Assembly: GCA_947569705.1 (NCBI GenBank)
Contig: CANOSP010000002.1
Span: 1-64,000 of the forward strand
Direction of reading: 5' to 3'
Source of the DNA: an uncultured Erysipelotrichaceae bacterium
GTDB taxonomy: Bacteria > Bacillota_I > Bacilli_A > Erysipelotrichales > Erysipelotrichaceae
Length of the DNA: 64,000 nucleotides
The translations under genes and the position numbers were made by a program. Each line of letters begins with the position of its first letter. The first letter of the stretch is position 1. Below, in pieces: positions 56,259-64,000 of this stretch. A model generated the notes under the pieces. The model worked only from the letters and a program-made list of their open reading frames with translations. It searched no databases and had not been told where the DNA came from.

Positions 56259-57962
56259 TTATTTCACTTCCTGACTTGCCTTTAATAAATCCGATATATG
56301 CTGTTTTCTGAACTGTCCGCTGTTCTTCCTTAAGCAGATTCTGTTAAGCAAATAAGGGATTAACAACAATACCGCAAAGATTAAAAAGACAGGGTGCATT
56401 TCAATCACAAAACATACGGCACAGCCACAGCTTGAAACTACACTGATCATTAACATACCGCGATTACTCAACCGCTGATATACATATCGTATTGAATCAC
56501 ACGGAACACCGTCATTAACTAAAATAATATTTGATGTTAAATGATATTTCCAGTTATTTTGAATCGTAATATAAATGAATATCATATAGAACAAATAAAT
56601 GATTCCGATCAATAACCACAGGATAATATCCTCTGCGGATCCCTGTTTTGAAAGCTCATATTTATCACTTAACATCGGATGGAACACTTCTATTCTTTGA
56701 TCATATAATTCATTAAACAGCTTTTCTAAATACGCTGAGTCACCTTTTAATTCATATTGAATCGTATTTATCTCATCATAATTATCAATTCGCTGCTTTA
56801 AATCATCGCTGCTGTAATAAGCCATCGCACGCGTATGTGCATCCTTTTCGGTTATGATCTCCCGTATTTCAAATGATATTTCATTTATCCATGTACCATG
56901 TACATAATTTAAACTAAACTGCTTCCCGATTAATTCTGTTTCACTCATACCGTATTGTCCCGCTAAGAACTGAGCCGTATTTTGATTGATGATAATGCCG
57001 CCGTCTTTTAATTTCTCTTTATCCTGCTCATGATGACTCGGCACAGCATTGATCGGGAAAGTATTCGTTCCGGTATCATAAGCTAAGAAGTTGATAATGG
57101 AATGACTGTCTTTCATCGTTCTTTCATACTCAGCCGGATCTTTGATATATAGGTATTCACTTTCATATAGATCATCATATACTTTCCATTGATACTGACG
57201 AATATTAATCAGTAACATAATAATTATCGCAAATGAAAACAATGAATATAAAAGTATAGTTTTACGACTTTGTTTTTTTAGTATTCTTTTCATTACGTTA
57301 TTTATTTCTGTTTGTTTTATTTCACTGTTTTTTACTTGAGAACTCAGAATATCTCCTTGATATTTAGATATTTCAATCATCTTCCCTTGTTTCATTTCCA
57401 ACAAGGTTGTCCGTTCTTTCATAATATGAGTTAAATCATGTGTCACTACGATGACTGTCGCAGTTTTGGCTTTTTCGTATAATAATTCCATAACTGCACT
57501 TGCGGATGCCTTATCTAACGCAGATGTAGGCTCATCGAACAAATATATATCTGCACGTCGGCACAACGCCTTTACGATCATAATACGTTGCTTTTGACCT
57601 TTGGATAATTCATTCGGATACTGGTGAATTAAATGATCGACCTTTAATGCTTTCATATATGCGGAAGGATCCTCAAATGAATCAGGATAAAACGCTGCAC
57701 ATGTTTTCAGATTCTCATCTACACTCATCGTATCCAGCAACTCATAATTTTGTAAAGCATATACAACTTGACTGTCTTCGGTTTCAATTTTTCCTTGATC
57801 GCATTGTTCATATCCGCATAAAATATTTAACAGTGTAGTTTTGCCGATTCCGCTTTTTCCGTATAACACATACATCCCGTTTGCGCTGAAATCATAGCTG
57901 ATATGATCTAGTATTGTTCTTCCGTTATAGCTTTTACTTATATCTGTGAGTTTACATTTCAT
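56259..57962 (-). CDS. Fused ATPase-permease ABC transporter (third member of the exporter cluster)
   Basis: A 567-residue half-transporter. The N-terminal ABC domain has Walker A YGKSGIGKTTLLN (residues 34-46), signature LSKGQKQR, Walker B IYLFDEPTSALDKA and the switch His in VVTHDLTH. A membrane helix near residue 235 is followed by an extracellular domain of about 200 residues and three helices near the C-terminus. The overall plan is MacB-like. It is only distantly similar to its two neighbours. It starts four bases after the A exporter and is co-transcribed with it and the small secreted protein. Confidence 0.8.
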   Translation of the reverse strand: MKCKLTDISKSYNGRTILDHISYDFSANGMYVLYGKSGIGKTTLLNILCGYEQCDQGKIETEDSQVVYALQNYELLDTMSVDENLKTCAAFYPDSFEDPSAYMKALKVDHLIHQYPNELSKGQKQRIMIVKALCRRADIYLFDEPTSALDKASASAVMELLYEKAKTATVIVVTHDLTHIMKERTTLLEMKQGKMIEISKYQGDILSSQVKNSEIKQTEINNVMKRILKKQSRKTILLYSLFSFAIIIMLLINIRQYQWKVYDDLYESEYLYIKDPAEYERTMKDSHSIINFLAYDTGTNTFPINAVPSHHEQDKEKLKDGGIIINQNTAQFLAGQYGMSETELIGKQFSLNYVHGTWINEISFEIREIITEKDAHTRAMAYYSSDDLKQRIDNYDEINTIQYELKGDSAYLEKLFNELYDQRIEVFHPMLSDKYELSKQGSAEDIILWLLIGIIYLFYMIFIYITIQNNWKYHLTSNIILVNDGVPCDSIRYVYQRLSNRGMLMISVVSSCGCAVCFVIEMHPVFLIFAVLLLIPYLLNRICLRKNSGQFRKQHISDLLKASQEVK

Positions 57963-57966
57963 CGCC

Positions 57967-60042
57967 TTAACCTCTCGTTAAATATTTCAAATAAAGTGTT
58001 GTTCCTATTTCATATATAACGACAACAAACAGGAAGCTGTATACAAAATGAATAAATGACCAATCCAAGACACTTCGATTCAATATTGACAGCGCTGCTT
58101 TGTTTAACAACGGAATACATCCCATCATTAATACAAATGATAGTAATCCTGTTATTATACACAGACATAAATTCACTATCGCCTCTACCTTTATCGGTGA
58201 ATAACCGCATTGTTTTATGATATGAGATTCTTTTTTCAGCTGTTTCTTAAAGAAGAAACGATGTAACATCAAGAATATAATTGTGATTATTAATAATACC
58301 GCGATAATCTGTTTCATCATTTTTTGATCTTGATTGATTTTTCCGCTCCACTCAATATATACGTTATCTTCTCCGTTAAAGATATGGTAGCTGTCTTTTA
58401 CCAAAGGACTGTTTTCGTTTAATTTTTCCATTATTGATTGAGTATCTTTTGTCGGATCGACTAAGAATTTTTCCTGTTGGACATATAGTTTGTTTACATC
58501 ATAATGGTGTATTTTCGCAACACTGCTTTGAAATGCATTCCGTTTAAAGTAGATACGATTTTCAAGTATATTCTCATACGATGTCACTCCCGATATAATG
58601 ACATGTAATTCTAAATCACGATCATCTCCCCAATCATCAGGTAAACTCTCAGAATCAAAACCTGAGCGCAAATTAAAAGATAATTTTTCACCGATAAGCT
58701 GATCTTTACTTTCAAAATCTAATGCTTTCATTAATGCTTCAGCTAAATCATTTCCGATTATTATTTCATGATCTTCTTTAGGATAATTACCGGCAATTAA
58801 AGGAATTTTCTCCGATTGTACCATTTCATAAGGAAATGCTCGCGGTGTGACGCCCAAAGATATGAATTTACTTGATAATTTTACAATTTCAACATATGTT
58901 GTTTCTGGACAAACAAAACCGGCAGTATCTTCATTCATAACTATTTGAAAAACATTAAAATATGAATTAAAACCATCTACTAATTGTTTTTTTATACTTA
59001 TTTCTTTTCCCTCTGATATTTCTTTTGCCATTTTTTCTGATTTTTCTATATCAATATGATTATAATTTATACTATCCCATACTAATGCATAAGCTATTAT
59101 GTCCTTGTTCTTTTCTACTACCTTATTCAAATATTCAAGATTAAATATATCAAAATCATAACAAAATTTAGATGTACCGAAATCATCAGTTGTTATTTCA
59201 CAATCATTTGGAAATGTATATATCAAATTCGTACTGTAATTCCACACATTATGTTTCTGTTTTTCTCCACCGGAGTCGGTGTAATAAATTCCTATATACG
59301 ACGCAAAACTAAAACAAAATAATAATATTATACTGATTATCATATTCAGTTTATGTGCCTTGATATATAATTTACATATTTGCTTTATATTTTTTATCTT
59401 TTCATGCTTTATTTTATTTATCTTCTCTGAATCTTCTGTCTTTTCTATTTCATTTTTTATCAATTCCAAACTTCGATGTTCTATACGATACGAAATATCT
59501 GCCACATCATCAAACAATGCCTCATCATGCGTTGTTATTACTACCGTTATTTCCTTGCTTAACTGTTTGATCATGTCACAGACGATAACCGCATTCTTTT
59601 GATCCAATGATGCACTCGGTTCATCCATTAATAATAAATCAGGCTCATTTAAAAGCGATCGCATTATTTGTACTCTGCGTTTCTCTCCGTTAGATAATTT
59701 CTTTACCTTTTGATTCTTTAACTCTATCATGTCAAACTTTTCTAATAAATGATCAATCTTTTCATTATCTAAATTCGCAAATAATAAATTATCATAAACA
59801 GATAGATTTTCAAATAATTCTATCTCTTGAAATAGATATTCTATTTTACGGTTATTCTCTATATTTCCTTCATAATCCTTATCTAATCCCGCAATGATTT
59901 GAAACAGCGTTGTTTTTCCGCTGCCGCTTTCTCCGTAGATCGTAATACAGCCATGATCCGGAAATGATAAATTCAAATTTTGAAATACACAGACCTCATT
60001 ATGTTTATTATGATAGGTTTTATTGATGTTCTTTATTTTCAT
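57967..60042 (-). CDS. MacB-like ABC exporter A beside the secreted peptide gene
   Basis: A 691-residue ATPase-permease. Walker A GESGSGKTT (37-45), signature LSNGE (116-120), Asp140-Glu141, His172. There is one membrane helix at about 233-252, then an extracellular domain of about 330 residues and three C-terminal helices. The last ~180 residues and the ATPase are nearly identical to exporter B, but the extracellular domain is clearly divergent. The start is ATG 60042 behind GGAGG, 54 bases after the small protein gene. Bacteriocin export or immunity is the likeliest job. Confidence 0.8.
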   Translation of the reverse strand: MKIKNINKTYHNKHNEVCVFQNLNLSFPDHGCITIYGESGSGKTTLFQIIAGLDKDYEGNIENNRKIEYLFQEIELFENLSVYDNLLFANLDNEKIDHLLEKFDMIELKNQKVKKLSNGEKRRVQIMRSLLNEPDLLLMDEPSASLDQKNAVIVCDMIKQLSKEITVVITTHDEALFDDVADISYRIEHRSLELIKNEIEKTEDSEKINKIKHEKIKNIKQICKLYIKAHKLNMIISIILLFCFSFASYIGIYYTDSGGEKQKHNVWNYSTNLIYTFPNDCEITTDDFGTSKFCYDFDIFNLEYLNKVVEKNKDIIAYALVWDSINYNHIDIEKSEKMAKEISEGKEISIKKQLVDGFNSYFNVFQIVMNEDTAGFVCPETTYVEIVKLSSKFISLGVTPRAFPYEMVQSEKIPLIAGNYPKEDHEIIIGNDLAEALMKALDFESKDQLIGEKLSFNLRSGFDSESLPDDWGDDRDLELHVIISGVTSYENILENRIYFKRNAFQSSVAKIHHYDVNKLYVQQEKFLVDPTKDTQSIMEKLNENSPLVKDSYHIFNGEDNVYIEWSGKINQDQKMMKQIIAVLLIITIIFLMLHRFFFKKQLKKESHIIKQCGYSPIKVEAIVNLCLCIITGLLSFVLMMGCIPLLNKAALSILNRSVLDWSFIHFVYSFLFVVVIYEIGTTLYLKYLTRG

Positions 60043-60071
60043 ATTATTATCCCTCCAATTTATATAAAGAT

Positions 60072-60091
60072 AGAGCGAACGTCTTCGCTCT
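60072..60091 (-). terminator. Hairpin between the secreted protein gene and exporter A
   Basis: AGAGCGAA (60072-60079) and TTCGCTCT (60084-60091), a perfect 8-bp stem with a 4-base loop, followed on the minus strand by ATCTTT rather than a full T run. It could act as a leaky terminator or an mRNA-stabilising hairpin, giving more of the secreted protein than exporter. Confidence 0.6.
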
Positions 60092-60096
60092 AATTT

Positions 60097-60504
60097 TTAA
60101 TATCTAACTGTAAAAGTATAGTTTACAATATAGCCTGCCATTTGTTTAGCAGGATAGAATGTGTATTTTACTGCAGTCGTACTGCCTGTATGATTAAATG
60201 TTTTATATGCAGAATCTGCATTTAATTCTCTAACGTTTCCGCTATTTGCCTTTATAGTACCATTATTTATCGTGACATTTATCCCTGCAGCTGAAACACT
60301 TCCAGGATTTTTTGCCTTTACAGTAAATGTTGTACCGGTTTTGGTAGAAGTGGTATATCTTTTAGAACCTTCAATAGTACAAGGTTCTCCGCCGCCACCC
60401 TCTATTGCTTGAGTGCTAATACCATCATTATTTGCCGAAGTAACTACACCTAAACACATTACGGATAATAATAAAGCTCCCATGCCTGTGAACAACTTTT
60501 TCAT
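60097..60504 (-). CDS. Small secreted Gly-rich protein, candidate bacteriocin or effector
   Basis: A 135-residue protein. Residues 1-24 are a Sec signal peptide (MKKLFTG, then LLLSVMCLGVVTSA). The mature start has an EGGGGEPC segment (residues 35-42) with one Cys. The rest is Thr/Ser/Gly/Asn-rich beta structure without a recognised domain, ending YIVNYTFTVRY. It is encoded between two exporters and shares their transcript and promoter type. ATG 60504 is chosen: GGGGG lies nine bases before it, and the GTG at 60513 overlaps that site. Lactococcin-972-like precursors have similar context and an EGG after the signal, but the Trp-rich core is absent. Confidence 0.75.
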   Translation of the reverse strand: MKKLFTGMGALLLSVMCLGVVTSANNDGISTQAIEGGGGEPCTIEGSKRYTTSTKTGTTFTVKAKNPGSVSAAGINVTINNGTIKANSGNVRELNADSAYKTFNHTGSTTAVKYTFYPAKQMAGYIVNYTFTVRY

Positions 60505-60525
60505 TGTTTTCACCCCCTTCCCATA

Positions 60526-60545
60526 TTAAGAAAGCGCTTTCTTAA
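60526..60545. promoter_or_regulatory. 20-bp palindromic operator P1 (cre-like)
   Basis: TTAAGAAAGCGCTTTCTTAA, a perfect palindrome covering the start region of the secreted-protein transcript. The AAAGCGCTTT core resembles CcpA cre and other LacI-family operators. Confidence 0.75.
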
Positions 60546-60549
60546 CTAT

Positions 60550-60577
60550 ATTTTAACATCAATATTCACAATGTCAA
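60550..60577 (-). promoter_or_regulatory. Promoter P1 of the secreted-protein operon
   Basis: Minus strand: TTGACA (60572-60577) and TAAAAT (60550-60555), 16-base spacer TTGTGAATATTGATGT. It is nearly identical to P2. Confidence 0.8.
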
Positions 60578-60639
60578 TAAAATACAAACAAATAATATTT
60601 AAAATGCTAAATTAATGAATATTATATACATAAATCTAA

Positions 60640-62742
60640 TCATTTTATGAAATATTTCAAGTAAAGTGTAGTTCCAATTTCATATATAACGACAACAAAC
60701 AGGAAGCTGTATACAAAATGAATAAATGACCAATCCAAGACACTTCGATTCAATATTGACAGCGCTGCTTTGTTTAACAACGGAATACATCCCATCATTA
60801 ATACAAATGATAGTAATCCTGTTATTATACACAGACATAAATTCACTATCGCCTCTACCTTTATCGGTGAATAACCGCATTGTTTTATGATATGAGATTC
60901 TTTTTTCAGCTGTTTCTTAAAGAAGAAACGATGTAACATCAAGAATATAATTGTGATTATTAATAATACCGCGATAATCTGTTTCATCATTTTTTGATCT
61001 TGATTGATTTTTCCGCTCCACTCGATATATACGTTATCTTCTCCGTTAAATATATGGTAGCTGTCTTTTACTAAAGGACTGTTTTCGTTTAATTTTTCCA
61101 TTATTGATTGAGTATCTTTTGACGGATCGACTAAGAATTTTTCTGCATGAAGTTTTACCTCATTCACATCATAATGATAAATATCAGCTATTGTACTTTG
61201 AAGTGCATTCCTTTTAAAATACATTCGATTTTCAAATACATTTTCATATGATGTGATTCCGGATACAGTAACATGTAAATGTAAATCTTTATTTCCCCAA
61301 CTATCAGGTAAATTCTTTATTAAATCATCATGATAATCACCGCCGGTATAAAAATCCAATTTAGTACCTATTAATTGTTCTTTATTCTCATATTCAAGTA
61401 CAGCCATTATATCTTCAGCGAAATCATTTCCGATTATTACTTCATGATCTTCCTTAGGATAATTACCGATTAAAAGTGGAATTTTTTCCGGTTGAACCAT
61501 TTCATAAGGAAATGCTCGTTGTGATTTGCCTTGTAATAATAATTTATTTGATAAATCTTTAATATTTAAATACGATATTTCAGGATGAATAAATGTAGCG
61601 TGATTACCATCTTCATTTTTAAATTCAATGATTTGAAATACATCATAATGAGAATAAAATGAATTTTTTAATTCTTCTATCTTACTGAAATCCTTACCGT
61701 TTTCCCTTTCTTTCCACATTTGATCCAAACTTTCATGATCTACTCCATGATATATTGCACTGTCCCATTCTAATGCATAGGCAACGACATTTTTATTTTT
61801 TTCTATTGTTTTATTCAAATGCTCAAGATTAAATAAATCATATTCATAACAAGTTACTGACTTGATAACATCTTGTACAATAATCTCACAATCATTCGGA
61901 AATGTATATATCAAATTTGTACTGTAATTCCACACATTATGTTTCTGTTTTTCACCGCTCGCATCGTTATAATAAAATCCTATATACGACGCAAAACTAA
62001 AACAGAATAATAATATTATACTGATTACCATATTCAATTTATGTGCCTTGATATACAATGCACTCATTTGAAAAATATTCTTTTTATCTATCTCTTTCTT
62101 TTTTACCGATTCATGACCTTTACGATCGTGATCTAATTGAGATAAACTGTTTTCTTTTATTAACTCCAAACTTCGATGCTCAATACGATACGAAATATCT
62201 GCCACATCATCAAACAATGCCTCATCATGCGTTGTTATTACTACCGTTATTTCCTTGCTTAACTGTTTGATCATGTCACAGACGATAACCGCATTCTTTT
62301 GATCCAATGATGCACTCGGTTCATCCATTAATAATAAATCAGGCTCATTTAAAAGCGAGCGCATTATCTGTACTCTGCGTTTCTCTCCGTTTGATAATTT
62401 TTTTACCTTTTGATTCTTTAACTCGATCATGTCAAACTTTTCTAATAAATGATTGATCTTTTCATTATCTAAATTCGCAAATAATAAGTTATCGTAAACA
62501 GATAGATTTTCAAATAATTCTATCTCTTGGAATAAATATTCTATTTTATGGTTATTTTCTATAACACCTTCATAATCCTTATCTAATCCCGCAATGATTT
62601 GAAACAACGTTGTTTTCCCGCTGCCGCTTTCCCCGTAGATCGTAATACAGCCGTGATCAGGAAATGCTAAATTCAAATTTTGAAATACACAGACATCATT
62701 ATGCTTATTATGGTAGGTTTTATTAATGCCGATTAGTTTCAT
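60640..62742 (-). CDS. MacB-like ABC exporter B, paralogue of A
   Basis: A 700-residue ATPase-permease with the same layout as A: Walker A GESGSGKTTLFQ, LSNGEKRRVQ, LLLMDEPSASLD, TTHDEAL, one helix, an extracellular domain and three C-terminal helices. A 347-base DNA stretch in the 3' end is identical to exporter A (60677-61023 with 58007-58353). The extracellular domain has diverged, with insertions such as FYTGGDYHDDL. Start ATG 62742 is preferred by alignment with A and by GAGGG eight bases upstream. It has its own promoter P2. Confidence 0.8.
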   Translation of the reverse strand: MKLIGINKTYHNKHNDVCVFQNLNLAFPDHGCITIYGESGSGKTTLFQIIAGLDKDYEGVIENNHKIEYLFQEIELFENLSVYDNLLFANLDNEKINHLLEKFDMIELKNQKVKKLSNGEKRRVQIMRSLLNEPDLLLMDEPSASLDQKNAVIVCDMIKQLSKEITVVITTHDEALFDDVADISYRIEHRSLELIKENSLSQLDHDRKGHESVKKKEIDKKNIFQMSALYIKAHKLNMVISIILLFCFSFASYIGFYYNDASGEKQKHNVWNYSTNLIYTFPNDCEIIVQDVIKSVTCYEYDLFNLEHLNKTIEKNKNVVAYALEWDSAIYHGVDHESLDQMWKERENGKDFSKIEELKNSFYSHYDVFQIIEFKNEDGNHATFIHPEISYLNIKDLSNKLLLQGKSQRAFPYEMVQPEKIPLLIGNYPKEDHEVIIGNDFAEDIMAVLEYENKEQLIGTKLDFYTGGDYHDDLIKNLPDSWGNKDLHLHVTVSGITSYENVFENRMYFKRNALQSTIADIYHYDVNEVKLHAEKFLVDPSKDTQSIMEKLNENSPLVKDSYHIFNGEDNVYIEWSGKINQDQKMMKQIIAVLLIITIIFLMLHRFFFKKQLKKESHIIKQCGYSPIKVEAIVNLCLCIITGLLSFVLMMGCIPLLNKAALSILNRSVLDWSFIHFVYSFLFVVVIYEIGTTLYLKYFIK

Positions 62743-62832
62743 CATCCGCACCCTCTTTCTATTTCAAATAATTATTTTAAAATGATTTAAAATTCATTAT
62801 ATGATAATTTTTTATTTTTTACTAAAAATATG

Positions 62833-62842
62833 TAAGCGCTTA
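62833..62842. promoter_or_regulatory. Operator P2 (cre-like)
   Basis: TAAGCGCTTA, a 10-bp palindrome within TGTAAGCGCTTAAC, downstream of the P2 -10 box. The GCGCTT core matches the P1 operator. Confidence 0.6.
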
Positions 62843-62851
62843 ACTGATTTA

Positions 62852-62879
62852 ATTGTAACATAAATATTCATAATGTCAA
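62852..62879 (-). promoter_or_regulatory. Promoter P2 of exporter B
   Basis: Minus strand: TTGACA (62874-62879) and TACAAT (62852-62857), 16-base spacer TTATGAATATTTATGT, differing from the P1 spacer at only two positions. Confidence 0.8.
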
Positions 62880-63081
62880 TTTTTATTATCAATAAATATA
62901 TAATCAAAATCTTTTATAATAGATAATTAACTCATATAAGAAGAAAATACCGGATTTACATATGGAAATAAAATAAAAAAATCAAAAATTTTTTAGTAAT
63001 TTATCTTTTCGACGTGTAAATAAAAGATAGGGGAATTTTTTAAGCTGAATTATAGACAAACGAAAGGAGATGACAAAGTCT

Positions 63082-64000
63082 ATGAATAAAGTAAATGAAA
63101 TGATTGATCATAACGATCATAAAATCACCTATGATGAATATTGTAAAAGGATTTTATGTAACAAGCAGATATTGGCAAGAATTATTAAAGAGTGTGTTTC
63201 GGAGTTTCGCGATATTCCGTTAGCCGATATTCCCAATTACATGGAAAATGATCCGACAATGAATATTAATATCGAGAAGGCTGCCGATAAAATCTATGGA
63301 ATGAATACCGAGGATATATCTGTACACGGTGCCAAGATCATTTTTGATATTATTGTAGGTATCAGATTACCTGATTCACCCGAAAAAGAAAGCATCGGTT
63401 TAATTCTAAATATCGAAGCACAGGCAAGCAGTAATACACCCTACCCGTTATTAAACCGTGCAATTTATTACTGCAGTAGATTGCTGGCAAGACAAAAGAA
63501 TCGCCCTGACGGCTTCCAACATTCAGATTTTCAGAATCTAAAAAAAAGTCTATTCGATATGGATTGTGATGAATTCTAAGAAAGCAACTGAGGGAGTAAT
63601 GAATCAATATTCAATCAGTGAGAAATGTTTAAAAAGAGTGTATCATTTCGCTAAAGAAGAATATGATAAACTTACAATCATCATGATTTATCCCAACAGT
63701 AAATATGATGTGAATGATGATAACTATAGTTTAATGGAGATGTTACATATCTTGTTTAAAGCAAAAATGACGACACATGAGAAAAAGCGCCAATTAGAAA
63801 AAAACAATGGTATATTGATGACAAAGAAAACAGAACGGGAGGTTGAAGGTATGTGTAATTTGTCTCAGGTTTTTATTGAAGATGGATTTATTAAAGGACA
63901 AAGTAAGATTGTTCTTAATTTAATGAAAAAAACAAAACAAACAATTAATGAAGTAATGGACTCATTAGACATAGAAGAAATATATCGACCTAAAATTACA
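63082..64000 (+). pseudogene. Rpn/PD-(D/E)XK nuclease-family gene, frameshifted at an A8 run and cut by the window edge
   Basis: The first frame ends after about 166 residues at 63579 (ILARIIKECVSEFRDIP, LILNIEAQASSNTPYPLLNR, AIYYCSRLLARQK), the Rpn/transposase_31 core with the active-site IEAQ. After LKK at the eight-A run (63540-63547) the right continuation lies one base away: VYSIWIVMNSKKATEGVMNQ, then YDKLTIIMIYP and GMCNLSQVFIEDGFIKGQ, to the window end. Dropping one A would restore it. It may be a decayed gene, a phase-variable switch or rescued by slippage. These proteins move with genome rearrangement and nick DNA. Confidence 0.75.

Overview
The window looks like a chromosomal segment of a low-GC Gram-positive (Firmicutes) organism. 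It has strong AGGAGG-type ribosome binding sites, a T-box, a yybP-ykoY riboswitch, Firmicutes gene orders (ywiB-argS-rpoE; serS, SRP RNA, tadA, dnaX, ybaB, recR; rlbA-recF-gyrB-gyrA; mutS-mutL-miaA), a MutL with the endonuclease motif and a MacB-like exporter cluster. The mix of aroB-aroC-aroF-aroA-tyrA, VanZ-like, CYTH/NAD-kinase and Rpn genes would fit an Erysipelotrichia-type gut or oral bacterium, but that placement is inference.

Layout. 1-2.7 kb: an MBOAT/DHHW pair that acylates an extracellular polymer, a Mn riboswitch with mntP, and a lipoprotein. 2.9-6.8 kb: nagA, an XRE regulator and a class A penicillin-binding protein. 7-9.9 kb: an accessory patch with a pyrimidine-rich tract, a TetR regulator, an alpha/beta hydrolase and the wreck of a Tn916-type integrase. 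10.1-14.8 kb: DUF1934-argS-rpoE, a DUF4143 ATPase and a VanZ-like protein. 14.8-21.1 kb: a palindrome-rich duplicated intergenic block, then a five-gene shikimate/tyrosine operon behind a Tyr/Phe-rich leader peptide and terminator. 21.4-33.2 kb, mostly minus strand: a two-component system, GNAT, rsmI, ricT, holB, tmk, tcdA, miaA and mutL. 33.2-42.8 kb: mutS, an orphan, a PTS-like protein without its phosphorylatable Cys, a RodA/FtsW protein, nadK, CYTH, DUF1294 and a PUA/EVE-like protein. 42.9-55.4 kb: origin-proximal housekeeping genes, including two perfect parS sites, SRP RNA and a serine T-box. 55.3-56.3 kb: an AT-rich gap with DnaA-box and Spo0A-box-like sites, a candidate origin or origin remnant. 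56.2-62.8 kb: three fused ATPase-permease exporters around one small secreted Gly-rich protein. 63 kb to the end: an Rpn/PD-(D/E)XK gene broken at an A8 run.

The best candidate for an undescribed system is the 56.2-62.8 kb cluster. A small signal-peptide protein sits between two paralogous MacB-like exporters that are almost identical at both ends but differ in the extracellular domain. Both transcription units share a near-identical promoter and a GCGCTT-centred operator. The layout resembles lactococcin-972-type bacteriocin loci, although the small protein is not recognisably of that family. Other strong observations are the ribosome-mediated attenuator of the aro operon, a dispersed 14-bp interrupted palindrome (TGGAA-N4-TTCCA) found eight times between 19.4 and 41.5 kb, and the duplicated hairpin block at 14.9-15.5 kb. 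All functional assignments rest on motifs read by eye; no database search was possible.
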